This document shows, piece after piece, positions 32,780 through 41,074 of a DNA stretch of 52,206 nt. The DNA is taken from NCBI RefSeq assembly GCF_001667775.1, contig NZ_LZJI01000218.1, positions 1-52,206 on the forward strand. Direction: 5' to 3'. This stretch comes from Mycobacterium sp. E1747 (GTDB taxonomy: Bacteria > Actinomycetota > Actinomycetes > Mycobacteriales > Mycobacteriaceae). The notes below the pieces were generated by a model. The model was not told the DNA's origin and ran no database searches. It saw only the letters and a list, made by a program, of their open reading frames with translations. The stretch's first letter is position 1, and the number at the start of each line of letters is the position of its first letter. Made by a program: the position numbers and the translations under genes.

Positions 32780-33367
32780 ATGCCAAGCGATCTCACCCAG
32801 GTGAGCGCGCCAAGGCGCCGCAGCGAAAGGTCGCGCACGGCGATCGTCACCGCCACCCGCGAATTGCTTTTGGAACGCGGCTTCGACGGCCTGACCATCG
32901 AGGCGGTCGCCGCCCGCGCTCAAGTGGGCAAGCAAACCATTTACCGGTGGTGGCCCAGCCGCCCGGCCCTGGTCGCCGACGTCATGCTCGAGGACGCCGA
33001 CAAACTGCTGGCGTCGGTACCGCACACCGACGATTTGGCCGCCGACCTGGTGGGGTGGGTGCGCAGGCTCGCCACCACCCTGACGACGGCTCGCGGCTCG
33101 GCGATGCTGCGAATCTTGACCGCTGCGGGTATGGAAAACGAGGACACCGCCGTCAAACTGCGGGCCGGATTCAGTGAGCCCCTGCACGAGAGCGTCAGGG
33201 CTCGCATCCTCGCCGATGGCGCCGACGAGAGCACCGCGGAGTCGGCTGCGGACGCGATCGTCGGCGGCGTCGTGTACCCGATCCTCTCTGACCCGCAAGG
33301 ATATTCACGACGCCGAGCCGAGCGCACGACCCGCATCATTGTCGATGCCCTGACCGGTGGTGGCTGA
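32780..33367 (+). CDS. TetR family regulator of the catabolic island
   Basis: A 195-residue TetR protein. The HTH is SRTAIVTATRELLLERGFDG, then IEAVAARAQVGKQTIYRWWP, of the KQTIYRWW type, and the C-terminal half is the ligand-binding domain ending VGGVVYPILSDPQGYS. ATG 32780 has GAGGA upstream; GTG 32768 is less suitable. It is divergent from the fused dehydrogenase gene, with an operator between them that recurs before the FadD gene, so it probably represses both arms until a CoA ester or the free substrate is bound. Its 3' end overlaps the convergent pyruvate-kinase-like gene by 63 nt. Confidence 0.87.
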   Translation: MPSDLTQVSAPRRRSERSRTAIVTATRELLLERGFDGLTIEAVAARAQVGKQTIYRWWPSRPALVADVMLEDADKLLASVPHTDDLAADLVGWVRRLATTLTTARGSAMLRILTAAGMENEDTAVKLRAGFSEPLHESVRARILADGADESTAESAADAIVGGVVYPILSDPQGYSRRRAERTTRIIVDALTGGG

Positions 33368-35239
33368 CCAGGACCGCAGCGGGCGCAACAACGCGTTCTT
33401 CTTGTAGTAGTGGTCGGCCATTCGCCGCATGATGTTGTCGAGCACCGTAACCGCATCGTCGAGGAACGGGCCCTTGTTGAGCATCACGCACTCGGCGCGT
33501 TCGCTCATCGCGGCATCGCTGATCTCCGCGCGTGACGGCAGACCGGTCTTGGCGAGTTGCTCAAGGACTTGCGTTGCCCAGATCACCGGCAGGTGCGCGG
33601 CTTCGCACAGCCACAGGATTTCCTCCTGCAACTCGGCCATCCGCTCATACCCGCACTCGACCGCGAGGTCGCCGCGGGCGATCATCACCCCGACCCTCGG
33701 CCGGCGCATCGCGGTGAGCAACAGCTGCGGCAGGTGCTCGAAAGCACGCTGGGTCTCGATCTTGAGCACAATGCCCAATCGGTCCGCTCCGAGTCGGTCG
33801 AGCTCAGCCAACAGCCGCTCGACGTCGGCCGGGTTGCGGACGAACGACAGCTCCACCAGGTCCGCGAGTTCGATCACGGCGACGAGATCGCTGACATCGC
33901 GGTCGGTGATCGCCGAGATCGGCAGGTCGGTGTCGGGCATGTTGATGCCCTTGCCCGCCTTCAGTCGGGCCTCCCCCTGCTCCGGGCGATCGATGCGCAC
34001 GGTGAGCACGTCGCGAGCGACGGACACCACGCGCCCGCCGATCTTGCCGTCGTCGAAGTAGACGGCGTCACCCGGTCGGGCATGGTCGAAAGCCTCGGGC
34101 AGCGTGCAACCGATACGCGCGACGGGTTGATCACCGTCGACGGGCGCAGGTGAACAGTCCCGGGTGAGTTGCAGAAGGCTTCCGGCGCGCAGCACCAAGC
34201 TCTGCTCCTTTTCCGCGAGCAGACCCACCTGTGCCGATTCGTCTTCAGCGCGCAGCACCGTCCCCGTCACCAGGTAGGTGGTCTGCTGCGTCGTCACGAC
34301 GAAACCACGTCCCAAGGGCTCGGTGTCGTCCTGGAGAACGAGGTGGCGCTGCGAGCCGCGCGCATCCCGGAGCACCAGCACGTCGCCGCGCCGGCGGTCG
34401 GCCAGCCACCGCATCGGCACCGTGAACACGACCATGCCCGGTTGCGGCGGGTCAGCGGGCTCTTCGGTCGAGGTCATCCAGGCCCTCGCCGGTGCGACGA
34501 CCCGGCCGAGCTGATCTCGTCGTGGTCGAAGCTTCACCACACGTGGGCCCGGCTCGAGCGGCCCGGTGCGCAGTTTCGGCCCCGCCAAATCCATTGCGAC
34601 CAGACACGTTGCGCCGGCCTCCGCGGCCGCGTTCCGGACGTGGCCGACCATGGCGCGCCATGCGTCTACATCGTCGTGGGCGCAGTTGATCCGCGCGATG
34701 TTCATGCCCCGCCGCACCAACTCGCGGACCAGGCCAGGATCGCTGGCGGCCTGCGTCGGCAGCGTGACCATGATGCGCGTCATGCGATGCGCCGGCCTGG
34801 GCCCCAGTAGTTCGACCGTGTGCTTACGCAGGATCATCGGCCCCAGCTTGATGGGAGCCGCGGACGGCGCAGGCGGGTGCCATGTCCCGTTCGCCATGGC
34901 CACGATGGCCGCACGGACCGCGGCCAGCGTGGCCTGAACGTGGGCTTCGCTGCGACCCAGCGACGACAAGCCGAACTCCGCGAGGCGCGCCTGGAGTTCG
35001 CGCAGATCGAATTGGCGGATCGCCCAATAATGCAGCAGGTTTCGTGCGCTCGCCTGGTGCTCTGGCGCTATCGTCGGCAACCACCGCGCCCAGTAGATCT
35101 CCGCCTCCCGCAGGCTTGCGAGCAGGCCGTCGATCTGCTCGAGCAGGGCCGTCAGCCCCCGCCGGACCTCGGCCTCGCCGGGTTCTCCGGCATGGGGCGG
35201 GGCCGGGTGGGCAGCACCGACCATGCGCTCAGCAGACAA
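33305..35239 (-). CDS. Atypical pyruvate-kinase-like protein
   Basis: A 644-residue relative of pyruvate kinase with unusual build. Residues 1-150 are a helical extension not found in ordinary enzymes. The barrel begins MTRIMVTLPTQA; motifs are recognisable but altered: RINCAHDD at 183-190 (normally R-N-F-SHG), MDLAGPKLRTG (normally D-TKGPEIRTG), then intact VLKIETQRAFEHL and GVMIARGDLAVE, and ATQVLEQLAKTGLPSRAEIS followed by MLNKGPF where SGET is expected. The C-terminal effector domain is missing. Phosphotransfer from PEP is doubtful. TTG 35239 has GGGAG upstream and is preferred over ATG 35224. It is not linked to glycolytic genes. Confidence 0.75.
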   Translation of the reverse strand: MSAERMVGAAHPAPPHAGEPGEAEVRRGLTALLEQIDGLLASLREAEIYWARWLPTIAPEHQASARNLLHYWAIRQFDLRELQARLAEFGLSSLGRSEAHVQATLAAVRAAIVAMANGTWHPPAPSAAPIKLGPMILRKHTVELLGPRPAHRMTRIMVTLPTQAASDPGLVRELVRRGMNIARINCAHDDVDAWRAMVGHVRNAAAEAGATCLVAMDLAGPKLRTGPLEPGPRVVKLRPRRDQLGRVVAPARAWMTSTEEPADPPQPGMVVFTVPMRWLADRRRGDVLVLRDARGSQRHLVLQDDTEPLGRGFVVTTQQTTYLVTGTVLRAEDESAQVGLLAEKEQSLVLRAGSLLQLTRDCSPAPVDGDQPVARIGCTLPEAFDHARPGDAVYFDDGKIGGRVVSVARDVLTVRIDRPEQGEARLKAGKGINMPDTDLPISAITDRDVSDLVAVIELADLVELSFVRNPADVERLLAELDRLGADRLGIVLKIETQRAFEHLPQLLLTAMRRPRVGVMIARGDLAVECGYERMAELQEEILWLCEAAHLPVIWATQVLEQLAKTGLPSRAEISDAAMSERAECVMLNKGPFLDDAVTVLDNIMRRMADHYYKKNALLRPLRSWSATTGQGIDNDAGRALGSAS

Positions 35240-35408
35240 GACAACTCCCAGCTCGGCGGCTCACGGCCACATGGTGTTAACGTTCGCGTAATGCTAAGGG
35301 CGCGAATCATCAAGGTACACAGCGAATTTACCGACCGGCTGCGGGTCAAGACAGGGGCATAGGTCCCTTGATGGGCCTCGGCGGAGGCAACGGACCGTGA
35401 GGTATTGG

Positions 35409-35993
35409 CTATCCGACCGTGATCGCGGACAGGCCCCGACCCACCCGCTCCGGTAGCGATCCCCCGTGACTAAGCCAATCGTCAAGCGCGATGCGTACGG
35501 TCGCCATCGCCAGCGCACCGATCAGGCGGGGCCTTGGGTCCTGCGGGGCCAATCGCGGCAGGCGCGGCGCGATCAGCTCGGCGATCGCCAGCTCATACCG
35601 GACGTAGATGTGCAGTGTCCAGGCAGCCAATGTGTCGGAAGACCTTGTTAGGACGGCTAATTCGCGGATCTGGTCCTCGATGTCGGCGAATCCACCGGCG
35701 AGCTCCCTGAAGGCGCCGATGACCGCATCGGTCGCGCTCAGGCGCTCGGGCTGGGCCGCCAGGGCGGCGGTGATCCGATTGAGCCAATGGACGGTCATGC
35801 CCTCGGCGACGGCGTCTTCCTTCGAGTTGAAGTAGCGAAAGAATGTCGCACGCCCGATGTCGGCCTCGTCGGCGATGCGGTCCACCGTGGTGCCGGCCAA
35901 ACCGCGATCGGCTACCAGTTGAGCGGCGGCCGTGGCGATGCGTTGACGCATCGCCGTTCGCTTGCGTTCGGCCAACGATGTCGTGGCAGCCAT
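35409..35993 (-). CDS. TetR family transcriptional regulator
   Basis: A 194-residue TetR repressor. The HTH is MRQRIATAAAQLVADRGLAG, then VDRIADEADIGRATFFRYFN followed by SKEDAVAEG; the rest is a ligand-binding helical domain (VRYELAIAELIAPRLPRLAP near the end). ATG 35993 has AAAAGG upstream; the open frame continues further but crosses the operators. It is divergent from the DUF1214/sulfotransferase operon at 36054 and two palindromes of the same consensus lie in the 60-bp gap, so repression of both directions is likely. Confidence 0.87.
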   Translation of the reverse strand: MAATTSLAERKRTAMRQRIATAAAQLVADRGLAGTTVDRIADEADIGRATFFRYFNSKEDAVAEGMTVHWLNRITAALAAQPERLSATDAVIGAFRELAGGFADIEDQIRELAVLTRSSDTLAAWTLHIYVRYELAIAELIAPRLPRLAPQDPRPRLIGALAMATVRIALDDWLSHGGSLPERVGRGLSAITVG

Positions 35994-36028
35994 TCCCCGC
36001 CTTTTCCCGCGAATCCGCGTCCAAGTCG

Positions 36029-36061
36029 TAAGACATAGTCTTAGCATGAGACGATGTCTCA
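36029..36061. promoter_or_regulatory. Tandem TetR-type operators, one covering a start codon
   Basis: TAAGAC-ATA-GTCTTA (36029-36043) and TGAGAC-GAT-GTCTCA (36047-36061) are both perfect 6-bp inverted repeats with 3-bp spacers and share the core AGAC-N3-GTCT. Their centres are 18 bp apart. The second includes the ATG at 36054 of the DUF1214 gene, so binding would block initiation directly. Confidence 0.72.
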
Positions 36062-37151
36062 GGGCACCGACTCGTCCGATCAGCCCGGCGCCAAGGCGCG
36101 GGCCGCGTGGGAGTTCGTCCAGCAGATGATCGCCGACGTCACCAAAATCGTCACCGAGGACGCCGAGTCCGAGCGCGAGCTGCTGGAAGGGATGCGGATG
36201 ATCGCCCGTGTCTCGTCGCTGTGTGCGCAGATGTCGGTCGAGGCCGATGCCGAGCGACCCGCCTTCTTCGATATGTGTTCGGAGAACCGCATGGTCGGCG
36301 GACCCAATCCGGACGGCAACTACTACCTGGCGATGATCCGTGGTGACCGTAGCTACCGGATCACCGGCTCCCGCGGCACCAGCGCCTACCTCGGGCTGCA
36401 GATCCTGGCCGGAACTGGACTGACGCCGCGGCGCATGGCGGGCTACGTCAGCGACGTCGATTTGGCGCTGGCCGCAGGTGAATTCGCGCTTGTGCTCTCG
36501 GCGAACCAACCCGCCGACCTCGCCGGTGCCCAGTGGGTGCAGATCCCCGGCGACGCCTCCTCGGTGGTGGTCCGCGAGTACGTCGGCGACCGTGCGCACG
36601 AAGAACTCGCCACGCTGTACATCGAGGCGCTGGATCCCGCCCCGCCGACTCCGCTGACCGACGGTGAGCTCGCCGATCAGTTCACGGCGATGGCCTGGTC
36701 ACTGATGAAGCTGACGACGCTGCACCGCACCATCAAGCCGGAATTGCTGGACAGCCCCAACACACTGCTGACGGCGGAGGCCGCCAACCTGGGCGCCGCG
36801 GACACCACCCCGGACAACCTGTACATGATCGGGACCTACCGGCTGCGCCCCGACGAGGCGCTGGTGCTCGACATCGCTCCGCCCGACACCCGGTACTGGA
36901 ACGTCACGCTGGAGAGCATCTGGCACGAGTGCCTCGAACCGCGCGTGCGGCACAGCTCGGTGACGAACCGCGGCTTGGCACCCGATGCCGACGGTCGGGT
37001 GCGAATCGCCGTCTCCGCGAAGGACTTCGGGGCGGGCCACTGGCTGGATACCGGCGGACGGCATCGCGGCTTCATAACGCTGCGCTGGCTCGACAACCCC
37101 AGCCCGCCCGACGTGGAGGTGTCGGTGCGCCGATGTGAGGAGGCGGTATGA
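36054..37151 (+). CDS. DUF1214 domain protein
   Basis: A 365-residue soluble protein of the DUF1214 group. N-terminal helices (AKARAAWEFVQQMIADVTKI) lead to a beta-rich core (NYYLAMIRGDRSYRITGSRG, TSAYLGLQILAG) and the DUF1214 C-terminal part (LVLDIAPPDTRYWNVTLESI, then GFITLRWLDNPSPPDVEVSV). The biochemical role is unknown; in mycobacteria such genes often lie beside sulfotransferase-family genes, as here. ATG 36054 lies inside the second operator. Its stop overlaps the ATG of the sulfotransferase gene by 4 nt, which implies coupling. Confidence 0.78.
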   Translation: MSQGTDSSDQPGAKARAAWEFVQQMIADVTKIVTEDAESERELLEGMRMIARVSSLCAQMSVEADAERPAFFDMCSENRMVGGPNPDGNYYLAMIRGDRSYRITGSRGTSAYLGLQILAGTGLTPRRMAGYVSDVDLALAAGEFALVLSANQPADLAGAQWVQIPGDASSVVVREYVGDRAHEELATLYIEALDPAPPTPLTDGELADQFTAMAWSLMKLTTLHRTIKPELLDSPNTLLTAEAANLGAADTTPDNLYMIGTYRLRPDEALVLDIAPPDTRYWNVTLESIWHECLEPRVRHSSVTNRGLAPDADGRVRIAVSAKDFGAGHWLDTGGRHRGFITLRWLDNPSPPDVEVSVRRCEEAV

Positions 37152-38320
37152 CACTGCATGATCGATTCGCCCCCGAGCGGCTGATAGCCGCCGCCTGCGA
37201 GGAGGCCGGCAGTGACGACTTCGGCGCCGAGGGCTGGCGGCCCGGGCTGCACCGCTTGACCGACGGGCTGATTCACGACGCGCGGCTGTCGGACATCGGG
37301 GTCGAGATCGCGCACCTCGACATCATCCGGGCCCTGAAGAATCGGCTCGGTGTGATCGCTTGGCGCAAAGCACATCCGGAGGTCGCCACCAGACCGGTCA
37401 CGGCGCCGATTTTCATCGTGGGACAGCCCCGTACCGGAACCACGATCCTCTACGACCTGCTCGCCCAGGATCGGCAGCTGCGCGCCCCGTTGACGTGGGA
37501 GGTCGACGAGCCCTGCCCGGTTCCGCAGCCGGACACCTATCACGACGATCCGCGGATCGCGCAGACGCAGGCCACCATCGACATGTCCGAGCAGATCATG
37601 CCGGGGTTTCTGGCCTTTCACCCGATGGGCGCCCTCGTCGGGCAGGAGTGTGTGCGCATCACGGCCGGTGAATTCGTCAGCATGATCTTCTCCGTGCAGT
37701 ACCACCTGCCGAGTTACTATCGCTGGCTGCTCTACGAGGCGGACCACTCGGGCGCCTACCGCTATCACCGAATCTTTCTGCAGCACTTGCAATCCGGGGT
37801 TGCCGGCCAGTGGTTGCTCAAGTCGCCCGCGCATCTGTGGCAGCTAGACACGCTGCTGGCCGAATACCCCGACGCATTGATCGTGCAGACTCATCGCGAC
37901 CCACTCAACGTCATCTCGTCGATCGCGGCCCTGACGCACCACCTCCGCCGGATGTGCAGCGACGAATCGAGCATCGCCGAGTGTGCGGCCCAGTCCTACG
38001 AGGAGATCGTCGTCGGCCTGGAGCGCGAGATGGCCCTGCGGGACAGCGGCGCCGTGCCGGCCGACCGCGTGATCGACGTGCAATACAGCGACTTCATCAA
38101 CGACCCGTGGACCACGATCAAGGACATCTACCAACGGCTCGACCGCGAGCTGCGCCCCGACGCCGAGCAGAAGATGCGCGAGTTCCTCGCCGCCCATCCC
38201 GGCGACGGGGGCCGCGGCCGCTACACCTGGTCGGACACCGGACTGCAGGCGGGCGAGGTGCGCGAGCGGGTGCGCGCCTACCAGGACCGCTACGCCGTGC
38301 CGGCCGAAAAGCTGCGGTGA
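37148..38320 (+). CDS. Sulfotransferase family protein (Stf-type)
   Basis: A 390-residue protein of the sulfotransferase_3 group that would transfer sulfate from PAPS to a hydroxylated lipid, sterol or sugar acceptor. The 5'-phosphosulfate loop is FIVGQPRTGTTIL at 89-101 and the 3'-phosphate region is QTHRDPLNVISSIAAL in the middle. A C-terminal WSDTGLQAGEVRERVRAYQD segment is typical of the mycobacterial family. Acceptor is unknown. Overlap of 4 nt with the DUF1214 gene makes a two-gene operon under the upstream TetR. Confidence 0.85.
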   Translation: MTLHDRFAPERLIAAACEEAGSDDFGAEGWRPGLHRLTDGLIHDARLSDIGVEIAHLDIIRALKNRLGVIAWRKAHPEVATRPVTAPIFIVGQPRTGTTILYDLLAQDRQLRAPLTWEVDEPCPVPQPDTYHDDPRIAQTQATIDMSEQIMPGFLAFHPMGALVGQECVRITAGEFVSMIFSVQYHLPSYYRWLLYEADHSGAYRYHRIFLQHLQSGVAGQWLLKSPAHLWQLDTLLAEYPDALIVQTHRDPLNVISSIAALTHHLRRMCSDESSIAECAAQSYEEIVVGLEREMALRDSGAVPADRVIDVQYSDFINDPWTTIKDIYQRLDRELRPDAEQKMREFLAAHPGDGGRGRYTWSDTGLQAGEVRERVRAYQDRYAVPAEKLR

Positions 38321-38397
38321 GCCGAGTCATCGAACACCGTTGCGACGCTTGGCGTCTCCAACCGAGTAGGATCGCCGCAAAGCGACGGGAGCGGGCC

Positions 38398-39486
38398 ATG
38401 GACGAGGACTGCCTCAAGCTCACCACCTACTTTGCCGAGCGTCGGCGGACCGACGCGGGGTTTGTCTCCGATGTGTTGCTCGATCTGTATGCGCGGCACC
38501 GCATCGCCTGCGGTGTGGTGCTGCGAGGTGCCGGCGGCTTCGGTACCGGTCGTTACCTGAGAACCGATGAGTCGCTGACGTTGTCCGAGGATCCGCCCGT
38601 CGCGATCGTGGCGGTCGACACCAGGGCGAAGATCGAGGCCATGCTCGACCCAGTGCTCGCCGTCAAGCAGCGTGGCCTGGTCACCCTGGAGCGGGCGCGG
38701 CTGCTGCGCGACGGCGGGTCGCTGCTGGGCCCGCGGGAGCTCCCCGAGGAATTGCGTGAAGCAGTCAAGCTGACGGTGTACGTCGGCCGCAAGGAGCGAG
38801 TCAACGGGGCCCCGGCCCACGTCGCCGTCTGCGATCTCCTGCATCGGCGCCGGGTCGCCGGCGCCTCGGTGCTGCTGGGGGTCGACGGCGTCACCCACGG
38901 GCAGCGGCACCGTGCCCGCTTCTTCGGTCGCAACGCCAATGTGCCGATGATGATCGTGGCGGTCGGATCCGGTGAGCGCATCGCGGGCGTGCTGCCGGAG
39001 CTCGCCGGGCTGCTTGGCGAGCCGATGTTCACGCTGGAGCGGGTCCGCGTGTGCAAACGCGACGGCGAACTACTGGAACGACCGCACGCGCTGCCTGGGG
39101 TCGACGAACACGGTTTGTCGCTGTTTCAAAAGCTGACGGTCTACACCTCCGAGTCGGCCTTGGTTGACGGGGTGCCGATTCACCGCGCGATCGTGCAGCG
39201 GCTGCGTCAGCGCGACGCGCCCGACGGCGCGACCGTGTTGCGTGGCGTCTGGGGATACCACGGAGACCACCGGCCGCACGGCGACAAGCTTCTCTCGCTG
39301 GGTCGGCGCGTCCCCGTGGTGACCATCCTCGTTGACAACCCGGCCAACATCGCCGAATCGTTCGGTGTGATCGACGAATTGACCCGCGACGACGGGCTGG
39401 TGACGAGCGAGATGGTGCCCGCCGTGGTGTCAGACGAACACGACGCCGGCGGCGGCCCGCCGCGCATGGCCCGCCACCGCTACTAG
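38398..39486 (+). CDS. Triple DUF190 (PII-like) protein
   Basis: A 362-residue protein consisting of three DUF190 domains, at residues about 5-102, 122-217 and 243-342. Each begins with the same strand (LKLTTYFAERRR, VKLTVYVGRKER, FQKLTVYTSESA), followed by a helix (VLLDLYARHRIACGVVLRGA; AVCDLLHRRRVAGASVLLGV; AIVQRLRQRDAPDGATVLRG) and a P-V-A/V-I strand. DUF190 proteins resemble PII signalling proteins and are usually about 110 residues and trimeric; this one looks like a covalent trimer. Ligand unknown. ATG 38398 has GGGAG upstream. A GTG at 38317 overlapping the sulfotransferase stop is in frame but follows with poor coding sequence. Confidence 0.85.
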   Translation: MDEDCLKLTTYFAERRRTDAGFVSDVLLDLYARHRIACGVVLRGAGGFGTGRYLRTDESLTLSEDPPVAIVAVDTRAKIEAMLDPVLAVKQRGLVTLERARLLRDGGSLLGPRELPEELREAVKLTVYVGRKERVNGAPAHVAVCDLLHRRRVAGASVLLGVDGVTHGQRHRARFFGRNANVPMMIVAVGSGERIAGVLPELAGLLGEPMFTLERVRVCKRDGELLERPHALPGVDEHGLSLFQKLTVYTSESALVDGVPIHRAIVQRLRQRDAPDGATVLRGVWGYHGDHRPHGDKLLSLGRRVPVVTILVDNPANIAESFGVIDELTRDDGLVTSEMVPAVVSDEHDAGGGPPRMARHRY

Positions 39487-39487
39487 A

Positions 39488-40381
39488 TCAGCCGGCGACC
39501 GAGGCGTCGTAGATGGACTGGATCGCCTTGTCCAGCGTGGCGTTGAACTGGTCGTCGGACTGGTCGACCGCGAGCCCCTCGGTGAGCGCGCGGCTGAAGC
39601 TGGCGATTAGACCGGTGTTCTTCGCCAGCAGCTCGTTGGCTTCCTCGCGGGAGTAGCCACCCGAGAGGGCGACCACCCGCATCACTTTCGGGTGCTCGAT
39701 CAGGGGGCGGTAGAAGTTCACCTCAGTGGGCAGGCTCAGCTTCAACATCACACGCTGACCCTCGGGCACGTTTTCGAGTTGCTTGGTGATCTCGTCGCGC
39801 AGCATGCGCTCCGCCTCCGCCTTGTCGGAGATCGAAATGGTGACCTCCGGTTCGATGATGGGCACCAGACCGTGCGAGAGCACCTGGTGGGCCAGTTCGA
39901 ATTGCTGGGCGACCACGGCGGCGATGCCGTTGGCGTTTGCGCCGCCGATCACCGACCGTTCCTTGGTGCCGAAGACGCCCTTGCTGACGGCGCGCTCGAG
40001 CAGCTCGTCCAGTCCCGGGATCGGCTTCATCAGTTGCACGTCATCCGACGCCTCGGCCAGGCCCTTGTCGATCTTCAAAATGGGCACCACGCCCTTGGTC
40101 TCCCACAGGTAAGTGGTCGACGGCTTGCCTTCGATCTCGCGGTCCATGGTCTGCTCGAACAGGATCGCCGCCAGTACGCGGTCGCCGTTGAAGACGGGCG
40201 ACGTGATGATCCGCGAACGCATTTGGTGGATGAGGTCGAACATCTCCTCCTCGGAGGAGTACGCGTTGTCCTCGATGCCGTAGAGGCGCAGCGCCTTGGG
40301 CGTCGAGCCGCCGCTCTGGTCGAGCGCCGCGATGAATCCCTTCCCCGACGCCATCCGGTCCGCTTGCTTCTCGTTTGGCAT
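39488..40381 (-). CDS. Class I fructose-bisphosphate aldolase
   Basis: A 297-residue Schiff-base aldolase of the bacterial class I type, acting on fructose 1,6-bisphosphate in glycolysis/gluconeogenesis. Features are GKGFIAALDQSGGSTPKALR, MRSRIITSPVFNG, GVVPILKIDKGLAE and RVMLKLSLPTEVNFYRPLIE with the candidate Schiff-base lysine, then VALSGGYSREEAN. No zinc motif of class II enzymes. ATG 40381 has GGAGTGG upstream. Its stop is 1 nt from the convergent DUF190 stop. Mycobacteria usually rely on class II Fba, so this would be a second aldolase. Confidence 0.9.
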   Translation of the reverse strand: MPNEKQADRMASGKGFIAALDQSGGSTPKALRLYGIEDNAYSSEEEMFDLIHQMRSRIITSPVFNGDRVLAAILFEQTMDREIEGKPSTTYLWETKGVVPILKIDKGLAEASDDVQLMKPIPGLDELLERAVSKGVFGTKERSVIGGANANGIAAVVAQQFELAHQVLSHGLVPIIEPEVTISISDKAEAERMLRDEITKQLENVPEGQRVMLKLSLPTEVNFYRPLIEHPKVMRVVALSGGYSREEANELLAKNTGLIASFSRALTEGLAVDQSDDQFNATLDKAIQSIYDASVAG

Positions 40382-40495
40382 GGAAGTTCTCCACTCCTTC
40401 GTGGTCCCGTACGGTCACGGCCCCTGCGGTGCTCGCGCCCTTGAAATAATCGTGCCGATCATATTCGGCCGATCAAAGCCCCAGACGTCAGGCCG

Positions 40496-41074
40496 TCACA
40501 GCTGGGCTTGGCCTGGTTGCGGGTTGGCGGGTCTGACGCGCCACAGCGCCATGCGATCGAGGAGCCGGTCGCGCAGAACGAGCGTGTGGAAGAGTACCGC
40601 GCACATATGGGCGGTAAACGTCATGAACAGCAAGAACGCGAAGACGCCGTGGCACTCGCGGAGCACCGCGAAGGCGTCGATGCTGTGCGGCGCGATGCCC
40701 GGCAGGCGCAATGGTCCGGCCAGGGTGACGGGGAACCGCGCCGCCGACAGCATCGCCCAGCCGGTCAGTGGCTGCGCCAGTAGCAGGGCGTAGAGCAGGC
40801 GCTCGGACCATGTCGCGATCCGCCGTTCGGCGCCGCTCATCGTGGACAGGAACGGTGGGGGCCGGTGCCTGAGCCGATTCGCCAGCCGCACGCCGGCGAA
40901 GATGAGGATCAGCACTCCTAGCGGACGATGGATGGCCAGCAGCAGCGGGTAGTAGCTCAGGGCCGCGACCATGGTGACACCGATCAGCAGCTGCGCGACG
41001 ACCATCGGTGCCATCAGCCAGTGCAGCAGGCGCGACGGCAGCGCGAACCGGGCCGCGACGGCGCGGGAGGTCAC
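40496..41074 (-). CDS. Cytochrome b561 family membrane protein
   Basis: A 192-residue four-helix b-type cytochrome. Helices are LLHWLMAPMVVAQLLIGVTM, LLAIHRPLGVLILIFAGVRL, LLYALLLAQPLTGWAMLSAA and FAFLLFMTFTAHMCAVLFHT. Histidines in LLHW, AIHRP, CHGV and FTAHMCAVLFH are candidate haem ligands. It would pass electrons from the quinone pool. GTG 41074 overlaps the TGA of the catalase-like gene (GTGA at 41071-41074), so the two are co-translated and the cytochrome probably feeds electrons to that exported haem protein. Confidence 0.87.
   Translation of the reverse strand: MTSRAVAARFALPSRLLHWLMAPMVVAQLLIGVTMVAALSYYPLLLAIHRPLGVLILIFAGVRLANRLRHRPPPFLSTMSGAERRIATWSERLLYALLLAQPLTGWAMLSAARFPVTLAGPLRLPGIAPHSIDAFAVLRECHGVFAFLLFMTFTAHMCAVLFHTLVLRDRLLDRMALWRVRPANPQPGQAQL

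Noticed and set aside
38317..38397. GTG at 38317 as the start of the triple DUF190 gene
   Set aside because: It overlaps the sulfotransferase stop neatly, but the next 27 codons look non-coding and ATG 38398 has GGGAG in the right place and begins at the first DUF190 strand.
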